64,000 nt of DNA from Mycolicibacter hiberniae (GTDB lineage: Bacteria; Actinomycetota; Actinomycetes; Mycobacteriales; Mycobacteriaceae), in contig NZ_AP022609.1 in assembly GCF_010729485.1 (NCBI RefSeq), forward strand, positions 2,852,001 through 2,916,000, read 5' to 3'. Positions 1-8,621 of this stretch are shown here, piece after piece (the stretch's first letter is position 1; each line of letters opens with the position of its first letter). The notes under the pieces are model-generated. The model was not told the DNA's origin, made no database searches, and was given only the letters and a program-made list of their open reading frames with translations. A program made the translations under genes and the position numbers.

Positions 1-299
1 AGCAGCCCCTGCACCGAGCGCGGCTGGGCCATCGCCACTTCGGCGGACCGGGCGATGATCCGGCCGTAGACGTCCTCGCACACGGCGTCGAACAGTTTGC
101 TCTTGGTCCCGTAGTGGTAGTAGACGGCGCCGGCGGTCACTCCGGCCAATTCCGCGATCAGGCTGTTGGTCGCCGGGCCGTACCCATATTGCGCGAAACA
201 CCGGCATGCCGCGTCGATCACCCGCTGCCGGGTGTCGCCGCTGTCGATTCCGGCTGGACGCCCCGGACCTGGTTTCACTCGCGCGTCGCCGTCACTCAC
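1..299 (-). CDS. TetR-family regulator, 3' end cut by window
   Basis: This is the N-terminal DNA-binding part of a TetR repressor. Read on the minus strand from a GTG at 299 it encodes a helix-turn-helix region with RQRVIDAACRCFAQYGY, then VTAGAVYYHYGTKSKLFDAV, the typical TetR recognition helix and its following residues. The C-terminal ligand-binding domain lies beyond position 1. It is divergent from the SDR at 471, and the palindrome at 401-418 lies between them, so local control of that gene is a reasonable inference. The GTG start is uncertain: the frame stays open upstream and no clear ribosome binding site is seen. Confidence 0.85.
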   Translation of the reverse strand, partial: MSDGDARVKPGPGRPAGIDSGDTRQRVIDAACRCFAQYGYGPATNSLIAELAGVTAGAVYYHYGTKSKLFDAVCEDVYGRIIARSAEVAMAQPRSVQGL

Positions 300-400
300 T
301 TGACCATCATGGCAAACGGCCGCGTCATTCCGCCGTTGACGTTCCGGGCGAGCGGCCGGTCAAATCCATTGACCCGGACAGTGACGCCTGTTACAAACTA

Positions 401-418
401 ATTGGTCAACCAGCCAAT
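401..418. promoter_or_regulatory. imperfect palindrome, candidate operator
   Basis: ATTGG and CCAAT flank this site, and it contains TTGGT-CA-ACCAG. It resembles the perfect palindrome at 4301-4314 (ATTGGT-GC-ACCAAT). A possible -35 (TTACAA, 391-396) and -10 (AATACT, 416-421) lie on either side, 19 nt apart, so a bound repressor would block the SDR promoter. The regulator is inferred to be the divergent TetR or another local repressor. Confidence 0.45.
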
Positions 419-470
419 ACTGTCCGGCCAGTCGGGCTGCGGGACAGCCGTACACCGAGGGAGCACTGCG

Positions 471-1232
471 ATGGATCTCCGCCTCACCGGCAAGCGCGCA
501 CTCATCACCGGCGGCAGCCGTGGCATCGGCTTCGCCACAGCCACGACATTGCTCAAAGAAGGCGCCTCGGTGGGCATCTGCGCGCGCGACGAACAGGCGC
601 TGGGCGCAGCGGCCGACAAGCTGTCCGAGCTCGGGACGGTCTTTCACCAAGCGGCCGACGTCAGCGACGCCGCGGCGGTGGACGCCTTCGTGCGCGCCGG
701 CGCCGACGCGCTGGGCGGCGTGGACATCGTGGTGGCGAATGCGTCCGCGTCAGTCGGCGAGGGACCGTCGGCCTGGGCGAACAACTTCCACACCGACCTG
801 ATGAGCTTCGTCGGGCTCATCGAGGCCGCGCTGCCACATCTGCAGGCCAGCGACTCGGCCTCGGTCATCGCCATCGCCAGCACATCGGCGCTGGAGGCCG
901 GCATCCTGCCCACCGCGAACAGCTTCGGCGCGCTGAAGGCCGCCATGCTCCAGCATGCCTCGGCGCAGGCCAAAGCCTTGGGCGCCGACGGCATTCGGGT
1001 CAATGCGGTGTCGCCGGGACCGGTGTACTTCGACGGCGGGGTGTGGGAGAACATCAAGGCCGGCATGCCCGAGCTCTACGAGGCCGCCAAGGCCGGCGCG
1101 GCGCTGGGCAAGTTCGCCTCGGCCGAGGACGTCGCCAACGCGGTGACCTTCCTGGCCTCGCCGGCGGCCGGGCACATCACCGGGACCAACCTGGTCGTCG
1201 ACGGCGCCTTCACCAACCGATTCGCGTTCTAA
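471..1232 (+). CDS. SDR-family protein lacking the catalytic Tyr
   Basis: A 253-aa short-chain dehydrogenase/reductase fold protein. The ATG at 471 follows a GGGAG ribosome binding site; an in-frame ATG at 402 lies inside the palindrome and is less likely. The Rossmann motif TGGSRGIG sits near residues 12-19 and an NAS-type element (VANASAS) follows. The active-site triad is odd: Ser139 and Lys156 are in place, but the residue that should be Tyr is Phe152 (NSFGALK). The C-terminal ITGTNLVVDGAF is normal. SDRs oxidise or reduce carbonyl/alcohol groups with NAD(P)(H); this one may be impaired, altered in chemistry or a binding protein. It is followed 5 nt later by the ThuA-like gene. Confidence 0.85.
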   Translation: MDLRLTGKRALITGGSRGIGFATATTLLKEGASVGICARDEQALGAAADKLSELGTVFHQAADVSDAAAVDAFVRAGADALGGVDIVVANASASVGEGPSAWANNFHTDLMSFVGLIEAALPHLQASDSASVIAIASTSALEAGILPTANSFGALKAAMLQHASAQAKALGADGIRVNAVSPGPVYFDGGVWENIKAGMPELYEAAKAGAALGKFASAEDVANAVTFLASPAAGHITGTNLVVDGAFTNRFAF

Positions 1233-1237
1233 GAACG

Positions 1238-2005
1238 GTGAATCGTCGCGTCCGTGCCGCGTTGGTGTGCGGCGGCCAATGGCACGACTTCGACTACGCC
1301 CGGCGGGAACTGCTGGGCGAACTGGCGGTCTACGACCAGGTGCACACCCGGGTCTACCAGGACTACGAGGGGCTGGGCCGGCTCGGGCCGGACGAGCCCC
1401 TGATCACCTACACCTGCAACGTCATGCCGTCGGAGGCGCAACGCGCGGCGCTCTCGGAGTTCCTCGCCGCGGGCGGTCGCTGGCTGGCGCTGCACGCCAC
1501 CAACGCCTCCATCGTCCCCGCGGCCCCCGATGCCGATCACCTGTTCTGCACACCGCCGCTTCCCGGAAACCTGGCGCAGCTGCTGGGAAGCCGATTTCTG
1601 GGCCATCCACCGATCGCCCCCTACACCGTCACACCCGTCGCCGACCATCCGTTCACCGCCGGTATCGGCTCCTTCACCGTGACCGACGAGCTCTACATCA
1701 GCCAACTCCACCCGCCCTTGCAGGTGTTGGCGCACACCAGTTTCGTGGGCGAGTCGACCGGGTTCGCCGAAGGACACACCCACCTCGACGAGCCCCGTCC
1801 GGTGCTCTACCTCAAGCAGCACGGCGCCGGCACGGTCTGTTACTTCACGCTGGGACATTGCCGCGGCCGCTTCGATCTGGCCGATCTGGGCGTCGAGGAC
1901 CTGGGCTGCGTGGACCGCGGCAGCTGGACCGTGCCGGAATTCCGCACGATTCTGCAGCGCTGCCTGCGCTGGGCCGTCACCGGGGAGTCACACCCGGCGC
2001 CCTGA
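1238..2005 (+). CDS. ThuA-like domain protein
   Basis: A 255-aa protein of the ThuA/glutamine-amidotransferase-like fold. From GTG 1238 it reads RVRAALVCGGQWHDFDYARR, then LITYTCNVMPSE, GRWLALHATN, LLGSRFLGHPP, HPFTAGI and VCYFTLGHCRGRFD. The alternating strand/His pattern with a final YFTLGH is characteristic of ThuA-like proteins. The family was named for trehalose utilisation, but its members' biochemistry is mostly unknown. It is 5 nt behind the SDR and probably cotranscribed with it. The long in-frame extension back to 206 overlaps the SDR and its regulatory region and is spurious. Confidence 0.75.
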   Translation: MNRRVRAALVCGGQWHDFDYARRELLGELAVYDQVHTRVYQDYEGLGRLGPDEPLITYTCNVMPSEAQRAALSEFLAAGGRWLALHATNASIVPAAPDADHLFCTPPLPGNLAQLLGSRFLGHPPIAPYTVTPVADHPFTAGIGSFTVTDELYISQLHPPLQVLAHTSFVGESTGFAEGHTHLDEPRPVLYLKQHGAGTVCYFTLGHCRGRFDLADLGVEDLGCVDRGSWTVPEFRTILQRCLRWAVTGESHPAP

Positions 2006-2029
2006 CTCCCCCAGCCGCCGACCGGGCCG

Positions 2030-3430
2030 CTACGTCTCCGCGGCCAGGTATGCGTCGAGGTCGGCGTGGAACTGCCGAATCCTGCTCTCCTGATAATTGG
2101 CCAGCGTGACACCGGGTTTGGTCATCGACTTCAGCCCCCGCTGCACCCAGCCCAGGTTGGTCAGGTCCTGATTGAGCACCGCACACAACCCGCCCAGCTC
2201 CGGTGCGGCGGCGAAGTCCTCATCGGGGCCCAGTACGTGCGGCGGAGCCGCCTTGGGCTTGGGCACACCGGCCGGCAGGGGAACGAGCATCATCACATCG
2301 AAGATGCAGCGGTCAGGGTCGTTGCCGTAGGGGCGGAACCGGTAGGTCAACGGCGCGCCCACCCCGGCCCACGGCGCCAGGTTCGGGAACACGAAATACT
2401 CGATGGCATCCAGGATCTCGCTGTCGCTGACATCGGACAGATCCGCCCCGGTGGCCTCCGCCAGCTGTGCGCGCATCGCTTCGGCGACCACCGGTCGGGC
2501 CTCTTGACCCTCCGGCACCGTGAAGCTCCCGACACCTTCGGGGTAGAAGTCGCGGAACATCGCCTCCAGCACATCCTGGGGCTCCAGCGGCTCGCCCAGG
2601 TGCGGACTGCTGGTGGCCTGCGCGGTGATCATCCGGTTGAATCCGGGCAACCCGTCGCTGCGGCGGTAGATGTCGTACTGGGTGTTGCAGTCGCCGAGGT
2701 ACTCCAGCAGCTGCGGATGCGTGGCGATCACATGGTAGGACTCGATGAAGGCCTCCATCGCGACCTTCCAGTTGCAGTCGAGCACCTTGACCACGTGCAC
2801 CGCCTTGAAGCGGTCCTGCAACTTGAACGGCTCCAGATGCCGGTCCGCCTCGCCGATGAAGTGCTCCAGCGGTACCGCGCCGGGGTCGGGATTGACGAAC
2901 ACGAATCCGGCCCACGTCGCGGTCAGCGCCTCAGGCAAGCCGAATTTCGCGTCGTCGATATGCGGGAAGTCCCAGCGGCAGGGAACATCGGTCAATGCTC
3001 CCTCCAGGCTCCAGGTGAATCCGTGGAACGGACAACGCAATTGGTTGGCGTGCCCGGAGTCATCGCAAAGCCGGCGGCCGCGGTGCAGGCAGGCGTTGTG
3101 GTAGGCCTTGATCTCCCCGCCCGGGGTGCGGACCACGATGAGCGACATGTCGGCGACGTCGTAGACGACGTAGTCCCCCGGCTCGGGAATGTCCTCTTCC
3201 CGGCAGGCCATCTGCCACACCCGTTTCCAGAGCTTGTCCACCTCCAGCCGGTGGAAGTCGCCGCTGATGTAGCGCGCCTTGTCGATGTCCTCGGAGCCGA
3301 GGAACTCAAACGACTCCTCCAGTAGCGGCTTGGGCACCTCACGGGTGTCGGTTGCCAGCAGCTCCTGCACCGTCGGTCCCGGTGAACGCGCCTCCCCCGG
3401 ACCGCCGGGACCCTGCACACGCTCGCTCAT
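2030..3430 (-). CDS. Rieske aromatic-ring-hydroxylating oxygenase, alpha subunit
   Basis: A 466-aa catalytic subunit of a Rieske non-haem iron oxygenase. The ATG at 3430 follows TTTGGAGG. The [2Fe-2S] ligands are C114-x-H116 (CLHRGR) and C133-x2-H136 (CPFHG). The mononuclear iron site is in NWKVAMEAFIESYHVIATH. Such enzymes insert one or two oxygens into aromatic, steroid or quaternary-amine substrates using electrons from a ferredoxin/reductase. No reductase is visible nearby. The SDR at 3444-4229 lies 13 nt upstream on the same strand and is probably cotranscribed. The substrate cannot be deduced. Confidence 0.9.
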   Translation of the reverse strand: MSERVQGPGGPGEARSPGPTVQELLATDTREVPKPLLEESFEFLGSEDIDKARYISGDFHRLEVDKLWKRVWQMACREEDIPEPGDYVVYDVADMSLIVVRTPGGEIKAYHNACLHRGRRLCDDSGHANQLRCPFHGFTWSLEGALTDVPCRWDFPHIDDAKFGLPEALTATWAGFVFVNPDPGAVPLEHFIGEADRHLEPFKLQDRFKAVHVVKVLDCNWKVAMEAFIESYHVIATHPQLLEYLGDCNTQYDIYRRSDGLPGFNRMITAQATSSPHLGEPLEPQDVLEAMFRDFYPEGVGSFTVPEGQEARPVVAEAMRAQLAEATGADLSDVSDSEILDAIEYFVFPNLAPWAGVGAPLTYRFRPYGNDPDRCIFDVMMLVPLPAGVPKPKAAPPHVLGPDEDFAAAPELGGLCAVLNQDLTNLGWVQRGLKSMTKPGVTLANYQESRIRQFHADLDAYLAAET

Positions 3431-3443
3431 CGTGCCTCCAAAC

Positions 3444-4229
3444 CTACGACTGGCCGGCCGTGGCCAGCTGGGTGACATACTGCTCGACCACGGTGCCGAT
3501 GAAAGCCGAGCCGTTGACGGCCCAGCCCCCGTCGACGTAGAGCGCCTGGCCGGTGATGTACCCGGCAGCCGGTGAAGTCAGGAAGGCGACCGCGGCGGCG
3601 ATGTCTTCGGGGGTCCCGAGCCTGCCCAGCGGCATCGCCGCGCCGATGGCGTCCTGCAGTCCGGGATCGCCGAACTCCCCGGCGGTTCCTTCGGTGAGCA
3701 CCAGGCCCGGACCGACCGCGTTGGCCCGGATCTTGCGAGGCGCGTACTCCACCGCCATCTGCCTGGTCAACGCGACCACCGCCGCCTTGGACGCCGGGTA
3801 GATTCCCCGGCCGGCGGCACCCACATGGGCCAGCACCGAGGCGAGGTTGACGATCGCGCCACCGTCGGCGCCGAATTTGGGCACCAACGCCCGGGTGACC
3901 AGCCAGGTACCGCGCACGTTGGTGCCCAGCACATCGTCGATCTCGGCGGTGGTGCTGTCGTCCAGCGTCGCCGATCGCCAGATGCCGGCGTTGTTGACCA
4001 GGATGTCCACCGCGTCGATCGCCTCGGCCAATGCCGCCACCGACCGTTCGTCGGAAACATCGCAGACCACAGCCTTACCGCCGACCTCCGCAGCGGCTCG
4101 TTGCGCCGCATCGCCGTCGACGTCGACGAGGACCACCTCGGCTCCCGCCGCAGCCAGATGGCGTGAAATCGCACGTCCGATGCCATTTCCCGCACCGGTC
4201 ACCACTGCTTTCGGAGCTGCGCCAGCCAC
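3444..4229 (-). CDS. SDR-family oxidoreductase
   Basis: A 261-aa classical SDR. The GTG at 4229 is chosen because the glycine-rich motif (VVTGAGNGIG) follows at once and a GGAGGA ribosome binding site lies just upstream. Extension to 4313 would run through the regulatory palindrome. The active site is complete (Ser in LASV, then YPASK), and NNAG and ITGQALYVDGGW are present. It lies upstream of the Rieske oxygenase on the same strand; dehydrogenation of a hydroxylated or dihydrodiol product is a plausible role. Confidence 0.9.
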   Translation of the reverse strand: MAGAAPKAVVTGAGNGIGRAISRHLAAAGAEVVLVDVDGDAAQRAAAEVGGKAVVCDVSDERSVAALAEAIDAVDILVNNAGIWRSATLDDSTTAEIDDVLGTNVRGTWLVTRALVPKFGADGGAIVNLASVLAHVGAAGRGIYPASKAAVVALTRQMAVEYAPRKIRANAVGPGLVLTEGTAGEFGDPGLQDAIGAAMPLGRLGTPEDIAAAVAFLTSPAAGYITGQALYVDGGWAVNGSAFIGTVVEQYVTQLATAGQS

Positions 4230-4295
4230 CCGTCCTCCACTTCCCGCGCGCCGGGACTGCGCCCGGCGACCACCTTGCGTATGACGCAGCTCACT

Positions 4296-4321
4296 ATTAT
4301 ATTGGTGCACCAATTAGTCAA
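4296..4321 (-). promoter_or_regulatory. candidate promoter of the SDR-Rieske operon
   Basis: On the minus strand a perfect TATAAT (4301-4296) is preceded by TTGACT (4321-4316). The 14-nt spacer is short, so the -35 assignment is weak. The perfect palindrome at 4301-4314 lies between the two elements, a position where repressor binding would exclude RNA polymerase. The SDR start codon is about 65 nt downstream. Confidence 0.5.
4301..4314. promoter_or_regulatory. perfect 14-bp palindrome, candidate operator
   Basis: ATTGGTGCACCAAT is its own reverse complement. It lies between the divergent SDR-Rieske operon (minus) and the P450-mce operon (plus), and resembles the element at 401-418. The TGGT-N2-ACCA core recalls operators of GntR/FadR-type and some TetR-type regulators. 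Which protein binds is not visible. Confidence 0.6.
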
Positions 4322-4351
4322 GTGCGTGATGCAAATTCCCTGGAGGCCGCG

Positions 4352-5632
4352 TTGAGCGACACCACTTCCGAGCAGACGACGGCGGCCCGATGCCCGGTCA
4401 GCGACTTCGACCCGCTGGCACCTGCGACTCTGCAGTGCCCCTACCCGTGGTACGAGTCGCTGCGCGCCGAGGCGCCGGTGCACTTCGTGGCCAGCCGGGG
4501 CATGTGGTTCGTCACCTCGCGTGAGTTGGTGGCCGAAGCGCTGTCCAACCACGAGGTGTTCTCGTCGAAATTCGGCTTGCCGCAGATGCCCGCACCGGAG
4601 TCGGTGGCCACGCAGGTCGCCGAGATCGAAGCGCAGGGCTGGCCGCCGGTGCCGACCCTGCTGACGGCGGACCCGCCCGAACACCACTACTACCGGCGCA
4701 TGGTGGCCAAGGCGTTCACGCCGCGTCTGATCGCCCAGCAGGAACCGGCCATCCGCCAGATCGCCACCGAGATCGCCGACCAGCTACCCGCCGGCGAGCC
4801 GGTCGACTTCATCCCCGCGTTCGCCGCACCCCTGCCACTGCGGATCATCGCCCACCTCCTCAACGTGCCCGATGAGCGGATCGGCGACTTCAAGCGGTGG
4901 TCGGATCAGTTCGCCGCCACGGTCGGGGCCGAACTCGACGACACCGGCAGGCTGGAACAGGCGCGCAGCCTGCTGGAATACCAGCGCTACTTCGCCGCCG
5001 AACTCGACGATCGGCGGGCAAACCCCCGCGGCGACCTGATCACCGGACTGGTGAACGCCCCCGACATCGAAGACGGTGACGAACCGCTGAGCACCGGCGC
5101 GTGCCTGAGCATCATCCAGCAGCTGCTGATCGCCGGAAACGAGACCACCACCAAGTTGCTGACCAGCACGCTGCACATGGCGGCCCAGCAGCCCAAATGG
5201 TGGGATTGGTTGCGGGAGAATCCCACCGAGCGCGTCGAGGCGTTCACCGAGGAAGCCCTGCGGTACATGACTCCGGTGCAGAGCATGTTCCGGATCACCA
5301 CCGCCGAGACCACGCTGGGCGGCTACACCATCCCGGCAGGCCAACTGGTGGTGCTGGCCTTCGCGTCGGCCAACCGCGACGAGGAGCGATTCGACCGGGC
5401 TGACGAGTTCAACCCCGAGCGGGACAACGCCCGGACTCACCTGGCGCTGGGCCACGGCATCCACGCCTGCCTGGGAGCTCCGCTGGTCCGGCTCGAGGCG
5501 AGCATCGCGTTCGTCGAGCTGGCCCGGCGCTTCAAGACCGTCAGGTTCGCCGACGACAACGACTTCACCTATGAGCCGAGCTTCATGTTGCGCGGCCTCA
5601 AACGGCTCTGTCTCGTCTTCGACCGGGACTGA
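4352..5632 (+). CDS. cytochrome P450
   Basis: A 426-aa soluble bacterial P450. The TTG at 4352 is preferred because GGAGG ends 5 nt before it; a GTG at 4322 is the alternative. The I-helix oxygen-binding motif is AGNETT (261-266), ExxR is EALR (301-304), and the haem loop GHGIHACLG has Cys373 as thiolate ligand. The usual Phe at the start of the haem loop is Leu. It needs a ferredoxin and reductase encoded elsewhere. The yrbEA gene starts 17 nt downstream, so it is probably the first gene of the mce transcript, which suggests that it acts on the imported lipid. Confidence 0.92.
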   Translation: MSDTTSEQTTAARCPVSDFDPLAPATLQCPYPWYESLRAEAPVHFVASRGMWFVTSRELVAEALSNHEVFSSKFGLPQMPAPESVATQVAEIEAQGWPPVPTLLTADPPEHHYYRRMVAKAFTPRLIAQQEPAIRQIATEIADQLPAGEPVDFIPAFAAPLPLRIIAHLLNVPDERIGDFKRWSDQFAATVGAELDDTGRLEQARSLLEYQRYFAAELDDRRANPRGDLITGLVNAPDIEDGDEPLSTGACLSIIQQLLIAGNETTTKLLTSTLHMAAQQPKWWDWLRENPTERVEAFTEEALRYMTPVQSMFRITTAETTLGGYTIPAGQLVVLAFASANRDEERFDRADEFNPERDNARTHLALGHGIHACLGAPLVRLEASIAFVELARRFKTVRFADDNDFTYEPSFMLRGLKRLCLVFDRD

Positions 5633-5649
5633 CGGGCGGGCCGACGACG

Positions 5650-6507
5650 GTGCAGGCTCCGGAGCTCGATGACGCGCCGAACCCGGCGACCCGGGCGATC
5701 GGGCGCTGGTCGCAGGACTACCTGCGCCGGCACCCGGTCACCGCGCTACGTACGGTGGGCGGTCAATGCGTGCTGGCGGTGCGAACCGCCCAGTACCTGG
5801 TCATCGACATCGCCCGTGGCCGCTTCCCGTTCACCGAATTCGTCGAGCAGGCCACCTTCATGGCCCGCACCGCAATCGTGCCGACGATGTTCGTCGCCGT
5901 ACCGCTGAGCGTCACCCTGGCCATTCAATTCAGCTTGCTCGCAGGGCAACTCGGTGCGACATCGCTGGCCGGGGCCGCCAACGGCCTGGCCGTCATCCGG
6001 CAGGGCGCGCCACTGGTGGCGGCAGTGCTGATGGCCGCCGCGGTGGGATCGGCCACCGGGGCCGATCTCGGATCCCGCGCCATCCGCGAGGAAACCGACG
6101 CCATGGAGGTCATGGGCGTCTCGGTGATCCGGCGTCTGGTGGTGCCCCGGCTGGTGGCCAGCGTGGTGGTGGCCGTCGCCCTCACCGGCTTCACCTGCTT
6201 CATCGGCTTTCTGGCCGGCTACGCGTTCACCGTGACGCTGCAAGGCGGTACCCCGGGCAGCTACACCTCGACGTTCTCGTCGTTCGCGACCGTCGACGAC
6301 CTGATCCTGACGCTGCTCAAGGCCGTCGTGTTCGGCGTCATCGTCGCGATCATCTCCAGTTACAAGGGACTGGACACCCGCGGCGGTCCGGCGGGAGTGG
6401 CGAACTCGGTGAACGCGGCCGTGGTGCAGTCGATCCTGCTGCTGCTTCTGACCAATGTCCTGATGAGCCAGATGTATCTGGTGCTGTTCCCGAAGACCAG
6501 TTTCTGA
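5650..6507 (+). CDS. yrbEA: YrbEA, MlaE-type permease of mce system
   Basis: A 285-aa integral membrane protein, one half of the permease pair of a mycobacterial Mce importer (ABC-type, homologous to MlaE). About five to six hydrophobic segments are visible, and the conserved cytoplasmic coupling segment EETDAMEVMG is at 147-156, where the Mkl-type ATPase is expected to dock. It starts at GTG 5650, just behind the P450. YrbEB begins 2 nt after its stop. The ATPase is not in this window, as is normal for mycobacteria. Confidence 0.92.
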   Translation: MQAPELDDAPNPATRAIGRWSQDYLRRHPVTALRTVGGQCVLAVRTAQYLVIDIARGRFPFTEFVEQATFMARTAIVPTMFVAVPLSVTLAIQFSLLAGQLGATSLAGAANGLAVIRQGAPLVAAVLMAAAVGSATGADLGSRAIREETDAMEVMGVSVIRRLVVPRLVASVVVAVALTGFTCFIGFLAGYAFTVTLQGGTPGSYTSTFSSFATVDDLILTLLKAVVFGVIVAIISSYKGLDTRGGPAGVANSVNAAVVQSILLLLLTNVLMSQMYLVLFPKTSF

Positions 6508-6509
6508 TC

Positions 6510-7367
6510 ATGGCGGCCACCACTTTCCTGCCCCCCGGCGCGCGCCCCGTGCTCGCCGCCGCGAACGTGCCCGTCGACCAAGCGGCCCGGATCGGGCACA
6601 TGGTGGTGTTCTTCTTCCGGACGCTGGCCGGTATTCCGCTGGTGCTGCGGCGCTACCCGCGGGAGTTCTTCCGGCTGCTCTCGGATGTGACATGGGGTAA
6701 CGGGTCGATCGTCGTCGGCGGCGGCACCGCCGGGGTGGTGTTGCTCAACGGCGCCGCCGGCGGCGCGGTGGTGGCGATCGAGGGCTACAACGCCCTCAAC
6801 CTGCTCGGCCTGGGCCCGGCCACCGGGTTGATCACCGCGCTGGCGACCGTGCGCGAGATCGCGCCGATGATGGCCGCACTGAGTTTCGCCATCCAGGCCG
6901 GCTGTCGCTTCACCGCACAACTGGGCGCCATGCGCATCTCCGAGGAGATCGACGCGCTGGAGTCGCTGGCCATTCGCCCCATCCCCTATCTGGTGACCAC
7001 CCGGGTGCTCGCGTCGGCCCTGGCCGTCGTTCCCCTGTTCGTCGTCTGTCTGTGCCTGAACTTCCTGGTGTGCCAGCTCGTGATCTTCCTGGTCAGCGGC
7101 CAGGCCTCGGGGACCTACCTGCACTACTTCGGGCTGATGCTGGCCGCGCGCGACATGGTTTTCGCGGTGATCAAGGTCGCCATATTCGTCGCCATCATGT
7201 CCACCCTGCAGTGTTACTACGGCTTCTACGCCACGGGCGGGCCGCGTGGTGTCGGCATTGCCGCGGGGCGGGCCATGCGCGCGAGCATCACCATCATGGT
7301 CTGCGTCAACATGCTTCTGACCATGGCGTTTTGGGGCATCGACGCCGGCGGACGGCTGGGCGGATAG
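6510..7367 (+). CDS. yrbEB: YrbEB, MlaE-type permease of mce system
   Basis: A 285-aa membrane protein, partner of YrbEA. It has the same fold with the coupling motif EEIDALESLAIRP and a C-terminal GGPRGVG segment like its partner's. The two permeases are thought to form the inner-membrane channel under the MceA-F assembly. The ATG at 6510 lies 2 nt after yrbEA, and the mceA ATG directly follows its stop, indicating translational coupling. Confidence 0.92.
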   Translation: MAATTFLPPGARPVLAAANVPVDQAARIGHMVVFFFRTLAGIPLVLRRYPREFFRLLSDVTWGNGSIVVGGGTAGVVLLNGAAGGAVVAIEGYNALNLLGLGPATGLITALATVREIAPMMAALSFAIQAGCRFTAQLGAMRISEEIDALESLAIRPIPYLVTTRVLASALAVVPLFVVCLCLNFLVCQLVIFLVSGQASGTYLHYFGLMLAARDMVFAVIKVAIFVAIMSTLQCYYGFYATGGPRGVGIAAGRAMRASITIMVCVNMLLTMAFWGIDAGGRLGG

Positions 7368-8621
7368 ATGCCGAACCGATTCGATTTCGACGGCCGGGGC
7401 CCCTCCACCCCGGCCTTGGTGGGCAGCGGAGTGGCCTTCGTCCTGATCTGCGCGCTGACCGGGTGGCTGCTGCTGGAGAAGTCAGCGGGCAAGCTGGACC
7501 CGCGGGTGCAGATCACCGCGGTGCTGTCCAGCGTCGGCGACGGCCTGCCCCCCAAATCCGATGTGAAGTTCCGCGGCGTGCTGGTCGGCGCGGTCCGCAC
7601 CGTGATACCGGCCACGGACCAGGAACCGAACGTGGTGCACATCGACCTCAAACCCGATCGCGCACGCGGTATTCCGAACACCGTGACCGCACGCATCGTC
7701 CCCAGCAACGCCTTTGCGGTGTCCACGGTCCAGCTCGTCGACAACGGGCCGGCGGCGGTGGTCAAAAACGGCGACGTCGTCACCGAGGACCGCACCCTGC
7801 CGACCCAGTTGTTCCAGAACACGCTGGCCAAACTGCGTGATCTGGTCACCGCCGTCACCCGTCCCGGCAACGAACACACCCTCGGCCTGATCCGGGTGCT
7901 GGCGGACGCAACCGCCGGCCAGGGACCGGCGCTGAGCTCGGCCGCCCAGGGGCTCAACCGGATCGTGGCCGAAATGAACGGCCTCAGCGTCGATGACAGT
8001 GCACCGTCGACGCTGAAAACCTGGGAGTCGGCCATCGCCGCGCTGCGCGGCACCGCACCCGACTTGGTCGATGCGCTGCACCATGCCGTGGTGCCCATGC
8101 GCACCGTCGCCGAAAAACAGGCGGCACTGCAGAACCTGCTCACCGGAGCGCAGGACACCGTCGGCACCATGCGCACCGCCATGGACAACCACACCGACGA
8201 ATTGGTGGCCATCGGCACCCAGATGACGCCGGTGGTCGGTGTGCTGGCCGACAGCTCGGCGAAGTTCCCGGCGATCGCACTGGGCATCAACCACCTGGTC
8301 GACACGTTCTTCGACGAGCTGTGGACCCGCACCGGCACCAAACTCAGCTTCAGCTTCAAGCTGGCGGTGGCGCTGGCTCCGCTGCGCCTTTACACCCGCA
8401 GCGACTGTCCGGTCTACGGCGAGCTGCGCGGCCCCAGCTGCGAGACCGCACCCGAGACGACGCCCGTCGTCGACACCCACGGGATTCCCGACTCACGCTC
8501 CTACGTTGCGCCACCTGGCATCACCCTGCCCGAACCCGCCAACGCCGCCGAGCAGGTCCTGGTGGGGCCGGCTGGAATCGCTTCGCCGGAAACCACTGTC
8601 ACCCCAGGCGGCACGCCATGA
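7368..8621 (+). CDS. mceA: MceA, Mce-family substrate-binding protein
   Basis: A 417-aa protein with an N-terminal membrane anchor (about 17-36), an MCE domain (about 45-125, with VGDGLPPKSDVKFRGVLVG), a long helical region and a C-terminal domain with a Cys pair (SDCPVYG, PSCET) and a Pro-rich tail. Mce proteins form a hexameric channel that moves lipids such as sterols or fatty acids through the envelope to YrbE. The stop overlaps the mceB start by 4 nt. Confidence 0.9.
   Translation: MPNRFDFDGRGPSTPALVGSGVAFVLICALTGWLLLEKSAGKLDPRVQITAVLSSVGDGLPPKSDVKFRGVLVGAVRTVIPATDQEPNVVHIDLKPDRARGIPNTVTARIVPSNAFAVSTVQLVDNGPAAVVKNGDVVTEDRTLPTQLFQNTLAKLRDLVTAVTRPGNEHTLGLIRVLADATAGQGPALSSAAQGLNRIVAEMNGLSVDDSAPSTLKTWESAIAALRGTAPDLVDALHHAVVPMRTVAEKQAALQNLLTGAQDTVGTMRTAMDNHTDELVAIGTQMTPVVGVLADSSAKFPAIALGINHLVDTFFDELWTRTGTKLSFSFKLAVALAPLRLYTRSDCPVYGELRGPSCETAPETTPVVDTHGIPDSRSYVAPPGITLPEPANAAEQVLVGPAGIASPETTVTPGGTP

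Noticed and set aside
402..470. upstream ATG start for the first SDR
   Set aside because: It lies inside the palindrome and lacks a ribosome binding site, whereas ATG 471 has GGGAG.
206..1237. N-terminal extension of the ThuA-like ORF
   Set aside because: It overlaps the whole SDR gene and its regulatory region; the GTG at 1238 gives a normal-length protein.
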